NCBI GenBank assembly: GCA_016946835.1
Contig: JACVTC010000153.1
Span: forward strand, 271,001 to 335,000
Reading direction: 5' to 3'
Source of the DNA: Neocallimastix lanati (nom. inval.)
Taxonomy: Eukaryota > Neocallimastigomycota > Neocallimastigomycetes > Neocallimastigales > Neocallimastigaceae
DNA: 64,000 bases
A model generated the notes under the pieces. The model was not told where the DNA came from. It saw only the letters and a program-made list of their open reading frames with translations, and did not search any database. A program made the position numbers and the translations under genes. Positions 20,401-32,574 of the stretch are shown here, piece by piece (position 1 is the first letter of the stretch; each line of letters starts with the position of its first letter).

Positions 20401-23400
20401 CTTCCTTCTGGACCCATTGGCATTCCATTAGGACCCATTGACATTCCATTAGGTTCCATTGGTCTTCCTTCTGGACCCATTGGCATTCCATTAGGATCCA
20501 TTGACATTCCATTAGGTTCCATTGGTCTTCCTTCTGGACCCATTGGTATTCCATCAGGTCCCAACGGTCTTCCTTCTGGACCCATTGGTCTTCTTTCTGG
20601 TCTCAATGGTCTTCCATCTGGACCTTTTGGTCTTCTTTCTCTCATATGTGGTGGCATATCTTCTTCTGGTGAACCTCTTGGTCTTCTTTCACCCATTTGC
20701 GGAGTTCTTTCTGGACCACTTGGTCTTCTTTCTCTCATTTGTGGTGTTCCTTCTGGGCCTCTAGGTCTTCTTTCTCTCATTCTTGGTATCATATGTTCTC
20801 CTTCTCTATTATACATTTCTCTCATTTGAGGAGACATCCTTTCTGGAGGCATAGTTCTTCTACCATCTCTTGGATATGGTCTTCTATCCTTCATTTCACC
20901 ATCTTTATTAAGCGGTGAATCCACACTACTACTTCTATTTAATCCATCAGCTTCCATGACTTGTTGTAATATTTTATTATTTGGACCTATTTTAGTTTCA
21001 TTGAGTCCTTCTAAAATATTTCCAGGTGTTTCATTCATCATACTTTTATTACTCATCATACTTCTATCACCCATTATACTTCTATCACCCATCATACTTC
21101 TATCACTCATCATGCTTCTATCACCCATCATACTTCTATCACTCATCATGCTTCTATCACCCATCATACTTCTATCACCTCTTCCTGGTGATGGTCCTCT
21201 TGGCCTCATTCTTCCATTAGGTAATGGTCTTCTTGGTCTCATTTTTCTTTCATCATGTATTATTTTTCCTTCAGCATCTCTAATTTCACTTCTATCTTCA
21301 CTATAATCACTTTTAATATTCTTATCATCTATCATACTTCTATCTCCATCTCTTCCTGCTGATGGACCTTTTGCACGTCTTTTTGGCTTTCTTACTCCAT
21401 TACTTTCATCATTTGGTCTCATCATACTTCTATCATCTTCACTCACTGGAGAATGATCATCAGTGGTGTTATTTGATTGGCTATGAACTAATTTGGGAAC
21501 TTTAACAGAAGAAGATTTTCTAAGAGGGTATAAATTTGGTGATAGGGGTGATCTATTATTATTGCTTGTACCACTTGGACTTCTCTCAATATCATTTCCT
21601 TCTGGATGACGATGATTCAAATAAGATCTTGAACTTATAGAACTGGAATTACTAATTTGACGATTTAACATTGCTTTTCTTGGTCTTGGATCCGAGGCTG
21701 AGCTACCTCTCGGAGCAAAAACGATGGAATTTTTATTAGTTTTATTAATTGCAGGCTCGGGATTATTATTATCTACCTTATTTTCAATATTTTTATCTTT
21801 ATCATCTTCTTTTGTTTCACCTTCTTTAGATAGTTCAATTTCTGAATTAATATTTTTATTTGATTTTGATTCAATATTACCATCAACATTTAAAGGTTCT
21901 TCATTATTTAATTTATTTTTTGTGGTTGGAGATTCTATTGAATTTTCTTCAGTTTTATTATTATTATTATCGTTAATTATTTGTTTATCTTGTCCTTGTT
22001 GATTTTGATTCTCATTACCAGGTTGAGATTTTTTTGAATCATTTTCAAGTACACTATTTAAAGTAAATAAATTATCCTTTAAATTATTTGTTTCAGACAT
22101 CAATGAATTATCAGAACGAACATCACTATAAATTGAATCTCTGTTACGTTGATTTTGAGTTTTATTGAATAGATTATTATTTGAAATACTTGATGTTTTA
22201 ATTTCATTTTCATTATTATTTTTTAAACTATTTGATCTTGGTGGATTGTTATTTTCTTGATTATCGTTATTATTCTCTTGAATATCATCATTACTTAAAT
22301 CATCGATTAATTGTAAATAAGATGGAGGTGGCGGAGGTGGAAGAGAAGGTGGAGGTGGTGTTGATGGTTCATCAAAGGCAGAACTGGATATAGGGGGTTG
22401 TATATTTTTATTTTCTGCCCCATTAAATGAATTTTCGGATCTTTTAGAAGAGGATTGTGATAATAAACCCGACTTTGAAGCATTACTACTTCGTCTAACT
22501 GGTAATTTAATTCCGTTTGGACTAGTAGATTCTTGATTATTTTGAGTTCTTCCAGAACCATTAGTAGCATTCGTTAAAAGTTGCTTTTGTAAAGAAACTC
22601 CATTAGCAGGAGGTTCAGGTGATCTCATCGGCGACATTGCCGTATTTGGTTTTAATAAGAAATCAATATCAACAATTGATCTTCTTTTAAATTTACCAAC
22701 TTCTCCTAAAATTGCATATATTGAATCATCATAATTTCTTGGAATTTGTTGATTATTGAATAACGAAATCAAGGTAAAATCATAAGGATTTCTATCTTGA
22801 TATATACTAAATTTAGTTAAAGCGCTATTAATTACATCAACTACCTTTTCATGTTCCATAACACCAATGGTCTTATGCATTTGATGATTAGTACTATCTA
22901 ATTCATCTATAAATATACGAATAAGCTTAAAATCTTTTTCTTGCTCAGCTACTTTTCTATTTAAAAAGAATTTAATAAATCTAGTATCTAATAAATTGAC
23001 ATTTGCATTAATTAATGAGCTTCTTGATGAGACAGTAATACCAGGTAATCCTTTAGAATTTAAACTTCTTATAATATTCATGACGTTAGCTTCCTGTTTT
23101 AATTGTTTTTCTTGTGATTCAAAATGAATAACGCCAATATAATATTCATCAATAGTATTCTTTGGAATTCTAAATCTTTCCATTGCAATTAAAAGAATAT
23201 CTCTTACAGTCATATTTTCGTCTATTTTTATACTTTTATATGAAGTTTTCAATTCTATATTACCAGCATAAACTCTAATAACATTTTCATCTGGAGATTC
23301 GCTTGAGTTAACAGATGAGCGATCAACTGAAGGATATTGATTACTATTTCTATTAAGCGACTGATTATTCTCATTGTTCATTTGATTACGACCCATATCG

Positions 23401-25136
23401 TATTGTTTAAAATGACTTGATGGTTTATTTGGTCCATCAAATATAGCAGGTGATCCAGTTGGACTATGAAGCCCATTATTTCTATCGAATGAAGAATATG
23501 TCCCATTCGGACTACGTGGTCCATTATTTCTATCAAATGATGCATTCATTCCATTTGGACTAAATGACCCACTATTTCTATCAAATGGTGCATTCATTCC
23601 ATTTGGACTACTTGGTCCATTATTTCTATCAAATGGTGCATTCATTCCATTTGGACTAAATGGTCCATTAAGTCCATTTAATCCAAGAGGACCATTATTT
23701 CTATTGAATGGAGTATTCATTCCATTTGGATTATATGGTCCATTATTTCTATTGAATGAAGAATTCATTCCATTTGGACTATATGGTCCATTATTTCTAT
23801 CAGGTGATGGAAATTGATTATTTAATCCAGAACCATCACTTTTATCAAATGATGGATTTTGTGCATTTTGCGATATTTGATTAACACCATCCGGATTCCC
23901 TAGTCTCATTATCATATTATTGTTTCCTATACCATTTGAATTTCTATTTTCTTCATCTGAAAATTCCAATATATCATTTAATTCATAACTATTATATGGT
24001 TCAGCAAATGACGTTTGATTATTATTAATCTCCTTCTTTGATTTTTTATCTTTTTTACCCAAAAATTTCTATATATTCAATTTTTATAATAGATAAATAA
24101 AGCAAATAAAGTAAATAAATTTTAAATAAATTAATAAAATTTAAAACTTTCACAATATATTGTAGTTTTATGTTTACTTAAAATATATTATATTTAAAAT
24201 TTACTCCTTTTTTTTTTTATTTTTTGTCTTATTTTTTTTTTACTTACAGAGAAAATATTCTTCTTCTTTTTACCCTTATATGAACCTGTGTTCACACGAT
24301 GAATTTTAACTTCAACTTCTTCCTCCGAATCATTTTCATCATCAGTTTCTGACATTTCAACAGTAACATTCTTTGAAAAAGTAACTTTCTTTTGTGCAAA
24401 TTTTTCTGATTTATGTATTATTTCACCTTCGGGTACATCTATCTATATAAATTATTAATATATTAATAATTAATTTAATTATTTTTCATATAAAAATATT
24501 ACATATTTTATTTTTATCAATAATTCCACTTTTTATTATATTATATAATAAAACTAAAAAAAAAAAAGATATATATACCTCTAAATTTTTTCTTCTATTC
24601 ACTCTTGCTAATCTTTCTATTGGAGTCTTTTAAATTTTTCAAACAAATAATTAATAATTAATGAATATTATTTATTATAATTGTAAAAAAAAAAAAAATA
24701 AGATGTAATATTTACTTCAATATTATCAGCGGGTATATAACCAATCTACATATAAAATAAAGATTAATTTTAAAACAACATTAAGAATTTATTATTTTCT
24801 TTAAAAAAACTTTAAATAATGAAATATAAAATATAATTTTATATTTACTTCATCAGAACGAACACATTTGACTAACCACCAATAATCATTAGAATCATCA
24901 AGTAATATTAATTCTTCATCTTTTGATACACAAACTTGACCACTTTGAGAAGAAACAAATGAATGATAGGCATAAACCTTTGAGTAATCAATATCCTCTG
25001 GTTCTATGTCTAAATCTAATATAGGAGATTCGATTTCCAATTCTTCTTCAAACACTTCCTCCTCTTCTCTCAGCCTTTGTTCCTCGACTTCAGCTTGTCT
25101 TATTTTTTCAATATTTTTTTTCTTATTAAAAAACAT
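17459..25136 (-). CDS. SH3 + double Ras-association scaffold, Bud14/Tea4-like, ~2336 aa
   Basis: Probable cell-polarity scaffold. Six exons joined by phase-0 GT-AG introns: 25136-24849, 24745-24716, 24626-24579, 24442-24248, 24068-17664, 17503-17459. Exons 1-3 build an SH3 domain (VYAYHSFV, DDSNDYWWLV, IGYIPADNIE, TPIERLARVNRRKN), strikingly like the Bud14/Tea4 SH3 with its ETPxERLARLNxxRN tail. Exon 4 has KVTF (about residues 141-144), a match to the RVxF PP1-docking motif, which Tea4 also pairs with its SH3. Exon 5 has N-terminal SPNGMNxxFDRNNGP repeats, two Ras-association-like domains (about residues 450-540 and 565-645), a polyproline run and over 600 residues of Arg/Pro/Gly/Met repeats. 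The last exon adds TLDGLAIQTKNVLF. The 6.5-kb exon alone opens at TTG, not ATG, which is why it must be joined upstream. Domain names are by eye. Confidence 0.88.
18830..20880 (-). repeat. Coding tandem repeats MGPDRRP / MGPEGRPMEPNGM / RMRDRRT
   Basis: Inside the scaffold gene, successive families of imperfect tandem repeats: about 31-residue units (IPPRMRDRRTMGPDRRPIGP plus DGRPIGQEEDKD) around 19.2-19.9 kb, 35-residue units (TPQMGERRPMGPEGDRDGSR and onward) around 18.84-19.2 kb, and short MGPEGRP/MEPNGM units around 20.0-20.6 kb. Some neighbouring units are nearly identical in DNA, showing recent homogenisation. Antisense open frames over this region are by-products of the repeat periods being multiples of three. 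Confidence 0.92.
21040..21180 (-). repeat. Coding 7-residue repeats DRSMM(G/S)
   Basis: A run of 21-bp units encoding DRSMMGDRSMMSDRSMMGD and variants within the scaffold gene, nearly identical at DNA level. Basic/Ser/Met repeats like these are plausible phosphorylation or condensate-forming segments (inference). Confidence 0.85.
23480..23810 (-). repeat. Coding repeats SPNGMNxxFDRNNGP
   Basis: Eight or nine units of about 15 residues in the N-terminal part of exon 5 of the scaffold gene, between the SH3/RVxF region and the first Ras-association domain. Units such as SPNGMNAPFDRNNGP differ by one or two residues. Confidence 0.88.
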
Positions 25137-25540
25137 TATTAAATTATATTATCTTATTGTTATAATAAATTAAAATATTTATACTTATAACGATAAATAT
25201 ATATTCTTTTAAGAAAATAAAAAATTAAAAGGAATATATATATTATATTAAATTAAATTGTGTTTTAATATTTTTACAAAAAGATATATTTTATAATATA
25301 TTATTATATTATTTTGAATTATATCTTCCTTTATTTGTATATATTAAGATCTTTCGTATTTTTTTTTATTTTATATCTTGTAAATTTTTTATTGATTTTA
25401 TTTATTCTTTTAATATATTATATCAAAACAGAATAATATTAAAATTAAAAAAAAAAAAAAAGTTAGGTATAATTAAAAATTTTTATCATTTATTATTACA
25501 TTTTAAAATGAAAATATATACATTTTTGTAAAGGTAAAAT

Positions 25541-25576
<36 letters not shown>

Positions 25577-27360
25577 ACCACATTAAATATAAAATAAATA
25601 TGAGTTATTTCTTTATAATAAACCAAAATATAATTTTATTTAAAAATTTTAATTCAATAATATACTGTCTATTACCATTTATTATTTCATATTATATCTG
25701 TAAATTAATAGATTTTTTTGTATATTTATTTGTTTTATTGTTGTTTGTTTATTGTGATTGTGATTATATATACTTTAATTGTTATTATTAGATATTTTTA
25801 TTGCTATAATTTTTATTATTAAATATTTTATTATATATTAATTAATAATTATTATTGTTTATATATTTATTGTATTGAAAAAAATTCTATAAATAATTGT
25901 TAAATTTATATTATAAATATCAGCATCATTCAAATTTTCTATTAAAACTATATATATATATATTTTTTTTAATCTATGTTTATCTATGTTTCCTTTGCTA
26001 ATCTAAAAATTATTTTGATTTAGCAGAAACACATATTTTCTAAACTTTATTTTTTATATATTATTATGATTAATAATAAAAAAAAAAAAAAAAAAAAAAA
26101 AAAAGTACATAAAATACATATAAAAAATTATATTTAAAAAAAGTATATGAATATTTAAATTTAAAAAATAGATACAAATGAAAATAAAAAAATTTCAAAA
26201 TATATATATTACAATCTATAAAAGTATATAATATTTATTATTTATTTTCTTTAAATTTTATATCATAATTTTTTTTTTTTATTGAACATTTTCTAAAAGT
26301 TCTAATAGGCATGTAAAATATTATAAATTCTATTATATATATTATATATATTATATATATTAATAATATATATAAGTAATTTAGATTATCCGTACTAATA
26401 TAAAAATATAATTATAAATTTAACCATGCTCTAGATTTAAAAGAAAGCATTTTTCGCTGATTATGTGAATAGAATTAACAATACATTATTAATATATTCA
26501 TTTATTGAATTAATAAATATATAATTAATACTATTCTATTTATACTTAAAATTATAAAAAGGGAAACTTATATAAGAGAAATAATAATTTAATTAATAAA
26601 AAAATAATATATTGGTATAATACAATATAATAAATATGTAATTCTAAATTATTAAAAATAATATTTTAATAATTATTATTTTTAAATTATTAATTAATAA
26701 ACTTTGATTATTAAAAAGTATAAACTCTAATAATTATGAAGAAGAAAAAAAAAATTTTTTTTATTGTTCATTTAATATGTTTTACTTTTTATAGGTTTAA
26801 TGTTATATTAAAAAGTTAATATAAAATAATATAAAATAAAATGTAATTAATATATAGTATAAATAAATAAATAAATAAATAAAAAAAATCTAGCAATTAA
26901 ATATAAATTTAATCCAATTATTTAAAAAAAAAAAAAAATCCTTTCATATAAATGAAATTCTAAATATTTAAAAAAATCCTTTATTAAAGATAAAAATCTA
27001 TTAATACTTTCAAAGAGTAGATGCTTACCAATTTTTATATTTTATATACATTTAAAACAATTAAGCAAAAAAATAACCCACATGAAATATCAAAGATTAT
27101 GGAATTAACTATTGATATTAGATAGTATCTAAATATTTAAATATTTATTAAAATATAATGGTATTTATTATTATTATTATTATATATTTATCCTTTTATT
27201 AATTAATAATTATAAATATATTCATTTATTTGTATATTTATTTATTTACGTATAGACATATTTATTTATTTATTATATTAATATATTTTAAATTCATCAT
27301 ATAATCATCATATAAATATATTATATATATACTTAAATTTTAAATAATATTAAAGTTTTC
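25137..27360. other. AT-rich intergenic DNA
   Basis: No gene is supported. It contains poly-A tracts (25540-25574, 26080-26104) and an imperfect hairpin around 25990-26032 (TTTGCTAATC paired with GATTTAGCAG). The 63-aa open frame at 25600-25791 is low-complexity Ile/Tyr/Phe. Confidence 0.55.
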
Positions 27361-27600
27361 TATATTTCTAAAAATTTAAGAATCCCATTGCGTAAGCCTT
27401 GTCTGAGAGGATTACAGTTTCCAATTCCTCTGGGATGGCAAGTACGCTACCTATAGCGGGCTCTTCTTTCCCTTGAGGATCGCGTAGGATGCTTCTTTGC
27501 TTATGGGGAGTTGAGAGCGCTGACGTAGTACCGGTATGGCAGTTAATCATACACTCCTATTAACATATGGGGGAGACAAAAGTCTTCAATCTATAAAAAA
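27361..27600. other. GC-richer island 1, unidentified
   Basis: About 220 bp of ordinary base composition in an AT desert. The minus strand has a 60-codon open frame (27550-27368) starting MINCHTGTTSALSTPHKQRS, not recognised and not obviously spliced to anything. It could be a decayed transposon or gene fragment, or a non-coding RNA gene. The plus strand has no long frame. Nothing allows a choice. Confidence 0.4.
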
Positions 27601-28009
27601 AAAAAAATTTAAATAATATTAAAAATATTTCATTATACTATGTTTCAATAATTAAATATATATAGAATTGTATAAAATCCAGAAAAATATACTAGAAATA
27701 ATAATTACAGTAAATTCTTTTTAATTTTTATGCTATTAAAAAAAAAAAAAAAAAAAGGAATATCATTGATATTTTAAAATAGTATTTATTAATATTAACA
27801 ATACTTTATTTAATCAGAATTTAACCAAATATTTATATAACCATTTGATAATATAAAATAAAAAAATTATTGAAGGTACCCTACTTTATAAAGTCCTTTT
27901 TTAAGATAATATTTTATATTTTTAGTATTTCTTTATTTAAAGATAATAAATAAATTAAAATTTTATTATTATAATATGTAGAAAATATATTTAATATAAG
28001 ATTTGTTGT

Positions 28010-28445
28010 TCTTTCAAGTTTTTATTTAGGTTGATAGTATTAACTGACACTCATAAGAAAGTATTTTTGTATTGCATTAAAAATATTTCCTTTCTCTTCT
28101 CTTCCAGAGTGTTTTTCACTATAAATGAAGTTGATGTTCGCTCGCTATGGTAAGTATTCTTGTTGCTAGACTAAATAATTGGTAGAGTAGAGAGAACTTG
28201 ATCTTTGAGTGGATTAGTGTAATTATTCTTCCCTCGATGATGATTCAAGATCACTGAAAAGATGCTTGTCTTGTAAAGCCGCTTATAAGGAATGCTTTTC
28301 ATAGTTTGGCTTAGAGAAAGGCTCACGTCGACGCCGAAACGGTATAATGAAAAATCCAATGAGAGTCTGATACATTTAAACTATCGAGAGGGGCCTCTAG
28401 TCTCTGGAAGAGACTAGAGGCCCCTCTTGATTGTCTCAGTCTGAA
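28010..28445. other. GC-richer island 2, unidentified, with hairpin
   Basis: A ~430 bp island of normal composition, 400 bp from island 1. Contains a 62-codon minus-strand open frame (28359-28171), a GGTAAGTAT donor-like site at 28149-28157 after a short MKLMFARY frame on the plus strand, and ends in a long perfect hairpin. It may be a small spliced gene, an RNA gene or a decayed mobile element. None of the snRNA, rRNA, SRP or U3 signatures I know fit. Confidence 0.4.
28383..28431. repeat. 23-bp stem, 3-nt loop hairpin
   Basis: Left arm 28383-28405 (core GAGGGGCCTCTAGTCTCT), loop GGA, right arm 28409-28431. It pairs perfectly except one G-T wobble. Within the arms GGCC and CTAG are themselves short palindromes. 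It is the most GC-rich structure in the region and would be very stable as RNA. Confidence 0.95.
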
Positions 28446-29073
28446 AAAAAATAGTTTTATAATATAATATAATGAATAGTCTGTGAATATAATTAATTAC
28501 AAAAATACATGTATAATATTGACCCTAACTTTTTTTTCTGTGATTAAATTTTAATATTTTAGGTTGTAATTCATTATAATTAGTTATATATAAATAAATA
28601 AAAATATATATATAAATAAAATATTAATATGTGAATAAAATATAAATAAATAAATAAAATATAAATAAATAAAAATATTTAATGTCAATAATTATTAATT
28701 AAATATATTAAACTCTAACCAATTATATAAGAATATTCTTTTTAATATGAAATGAAAAATGAAAAATGTTACACGATGCATTAATATAAAACAAACTATA
28801 TGTAATATATTTTTAAGTGAATCATATTTATTATATTTTAAATTTTTAGTATTTTTTATTTTAACAAGAATTTAAATATTACATAAAATAATAATAATAA
28901 TAAAAATAAGTAATTAATGGTATCTAAAAAAAAAAAAACATTTTTTAAAAACATTTTTTAATTGGATACTAAATAAATAAATAAACAAATAAATAAATTA
29001 TAATAAAAATATAAAAAATAAATATATTAAATAATAAAAATATAAAAAAAAAAAAAAAATTAATTACTGATAC

Positions 29074-29132
<59 letters not shown>

Positions 29133-29790
29133 ATTATAATAAAATAATATACAATCAACTATTTTTTTTTTTATGTATATTTTCGTTACTTAACAAATAA
29201 TAAAAATTATATATTAAAATATAAAGATATTCATCTTTTTAATATAATTCATAATACTATAGAAAGTTCACTTTTTTTTTTTATTTACAATAAAAAAAAA
29301 AAAATAAATAAAAAAATAAATAAATAAATAAATAAATAAAATTTTATTATTTAATATTAAATTAAAATAAAAAGATATAAGATGAAAAGATTAATAAAAA
29401 AATTTAATAATTGTATTATTAATTTTTAATTATATAAATACTTTTTTTTTCTTGGATATAAAAAATTATAATATAATATAATAAAATTTATATATTAATA
29501 ATGTATATTTATACGTGTATATTTTATTCATATTTATCTTTATAAAATATGTTCATATTTACATAAGTTTATTTATAAAGTTCATTGTATTACCAATTTT
29601 TTTTTTTTTATTTTATTTTATTAACAATTAATTTTAAATTTTTTAGATTATCAATTTTTGATGAGTTCCATTCAAAAAATAATTTCGGAGTAATAAATAA
29701 TTACTAATTGATTATGATGTTATTCCTATTGTATGTTTTCATTTTCATTTATTAAATATATAAATAAAGTTTTATTATTACTATCATTTT
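28446..29790. other. AT-rich intergenic DNA
   Basis: No gene is seen. Contains AAAT microsatellite blocks (29068-29133 and 29308-29340) and a partial duplication of a 'ATACTAAATAAATAAAT' segment at about 28965 and 29070. Confidence 0.55.
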
Positions 29791-29799
29791 TTTTTTATT

Positions 29800-30020
29800 T
29801 TAATTTTTTATTTGTTACTATGGTTATAACTTTCATTACTATTTTCAGTTTCATTAAAAATTTTTTCAGTATTACTTTCATCAATAATTTTATTAGCATT
29901 TTCTGTAATATTTTGATCTACATTTTTTTTTGTATTATTATGTTTTATCTTGAGAATTTTCTTCTTGATTATTTATCTGGAAAAATTATAGTTTTACTCT
30001 TTATTTTTATATTTTCAAAT
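29800..30020 (-). pseudogene. Possible decayed Asn/Glu-rich coding remnant
   Basis: The plus strand shows a 102-aa hydrophobic frame (29733-30041), but the minus strand reads more like protein. One frame gives NVDQNITENANKIIDESNTE and continues with KIFNETENSNESYNHSNK before a stop, and a shifted frame upstream gives NQEENSQDKT. Such hydrophilic Asn/Glu/Ser text matches the style of genes here and suggests a frameshifted gene end. Weak evidence only. Confidence 0.25.
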
Positions 30021-30851
30021 ATTAAATTTTTATTAGATTAATTTATTATTTATCAATTTAATCATTTTCTATTAATACAAAATTTGAAAAAAATATTATC
30101 AACTTTAGCAATAAAAATATTATTGACATAATGATTTAAGTTGTGATATGTATTAGTTTAATGAATTATTATTTTGAAGATTACTGTTTTATTATTATTT
30201 TCTATTTCTTTGTTAATTTGCTGATAATTATCATTACAGACTTTTTTTTTTATTTTTATTTTTATTTTTAATTATTGTTATTATATCATATTATATTATA
30301 TTATATTTTGTTATTAAAATTAATTATATTTAACTCTAATTTATGGATAATTAGTAAACATTTGATTAAATGAAAACTTAAAAATCAATTTATATATAAT
30401 TTTATCTATAAAGTATTGACTATATTAATTTTCATAAATTAATATCTTTATGTTCTAATTTAACTGTTCATCTCATATCAAACTTACATGAAAAACTTAT
30501 AAATAATTAAAATATATATATATTTTAACTAATTTTTTATTTATTTAAAAATTTATTATATTATTATTTTTGTTTTATTTACTTTTTTTTTTTTTATTTT
30601 TACTTTTGTATTACTATTTACTAACTTTCTGTGTTATAAAATTAATATTAAGAGAGAAAAATACTTTTGTCAGTTTTAATCTATGGATAAATTTTACATA
30701 ATTTTTATTGGATGGATATAATGTTTCTAATATTAATATCTTTTTTTTAAATTATTAAATATAATTATTATTAATATTGAAGTTATACTTCAAACTTATA
30801 TTTATATGGAAAGAATAATTCATAAAGTAAAAAGTTTTTTATGACTGATTC

Positions 30852-30883
<32 letters not shown>

Positions 30884-32094
30884 GTTTTGTTTTTTATATG
30901 AATATTAAAAAATTATTAACGTTTTAGGATTTTTTCTATTATTTTTAACTTAATTAACTAATGGAGTATTATTCATAGGTAATTTTTGACAGATGTCTTA
31001 TTTCAGATTTTATTAAAAGATATTTATTAATGTATGGGGTTTCATAATTTTGCATTGATGTATATGATAAAAAAGAAGTATCATTAAAATATTATTAATA
31101 CCTATATATATAGTTATTAATTTTAATTCATTAGCATATTATTGTTTTATTGTTCAACTTATCTATTACTTAATTAATAAGAAAAATAATGAATTAAAAT
31201 TATAAATATAATTTTTTTTTTTTTAATTAAAGCAGAAAAAAGTAAAACTGAAAATATAGAATTAAAAATTTAAAATTCTACTTTAATAAAGATAGATTTA
31301 AACTTAATATTATATAAATATATTTTAAAATTAATTAAAACATATCACGTGTTCTAGATCTTTTATAAAAATAGAAAATAATCATAAATAATAATAATTA
31401 TAATAATTAATTAAAGATTCAAACGGAAAAAAGATATAAAATTAAAAGTTTTTTTTAAAACTTTAAAATTATTTATTTTATTATAAAAAAATCTTTATTA
31501 TAAAAAAATAAAATAAAAATTATCTAATTATAATAATAGTAAAAAAAAAAAAAAAAAAAAAAAAAAATAGGAAGAAAAAAATAAAATATAAAAATATGAA
31601 ATGAATTAACTTTATGAATGAATATTATATAATGAATTAAATAAATATTTATTATTTAATTATATATGTATATAATTTATAATATACTTCTTTTTTTAAT
31701 CATATATAACTATTTTTAGAATATTGATTTTTTTACAATAAATTCTATATTGACATTTTTCATAAATGACATTTTTCACAATAAATTTAAAATAATATAA
31801 GAATTACTAAAAATAATACAAAAAAAAAATAATTAGTAAAAACAAAAACAAAAAATAAAATTTATAAAAAAATCATATAATAATATATAAAAATTTTTTT
31901 TTTTATTAAAATACAAATCTTTGTTAATTAATTAACACACATACATACACACACAAAAAAAAAGTTAATGTGAGAGAATTATACACTTGAAGACTCAAAT
32001 ATTATATTTAATTAAAAACAATAAAAACTAATAAAAAGAGAATATATTTGATATAATTATAATAAAATATAAATAGTATATATATATATATAAA
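30021..32094. other. AT-rich intergenic DNA upstream of the coiled-coil gene
   Basis: No intact gene. Scattered short minus-strand segments with codon-like composition (for example 30180-30240) may be further decayed coding sequence. Poly-T at 30858-30882 and poly-A at 31541-31567. The last few hundred bases must contain the promoter of the gene starting at 32095. Confidence 0.45.
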
Positions 32095-32522
32095 ATGGAT
32101 AAAGCTGATTCAAATTTGTTAAGTCAGTTATTTAAAGAAAATAATGATTTAAGAGCTAAAATTAATGAATTAAATCGAAATGTTAATATTTACATAAGAA
32201 AATTTTTTATACATAATTATGAAATCATTGAACATATATTAATAAATTAATTATTCAATATTACTTTTTTTATTTTTATTTTATTTTTTATTTATTTATT
32301 TATTTATTTATTTTTATTTTTAATAATAAATATATAACCTATATGTGTAATTATATATATATTTTTTCTGTATTTATATAAAATATAAAAAAGATATTTA
32401 ATAAAACAGTTCAAAATGAAAATGCGGAAGATGAAATCAAGCAATTACAATCAAAAATTAACCTATTAATGAATGAGAATAAGAAGATTAGTACTCGAAA
32501 ATTTACGCCTGCATCACCAGTA

Positions 32523-32574
<52 letters not shown>

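Noticed and set aside
19429-20829. 466-aa plus-strand open frame rich in GPIGLPSG
   Set aside because: Second antisense frame of the same repeats; the minus strand carries SH3/RA domains and real splice structure.
17568-24062. Large exon as an intact gene of its own starting at 24062
   Set aside because: The first codon is TTG (Leu), preceded by an acceptor site. The end VKIKYIYIYV is intron read-through after GAG|GTAAAA. Joining exons on both sides restores a proper start and stop.
28149-28157. U1 snRNA 5' end (ATACTTACC on the minus strand)
   Set aside because: Only nine bases match; no stem-loop I sequence or good Sm site follows. It equals the complement of a splice donor, the simpler reading.
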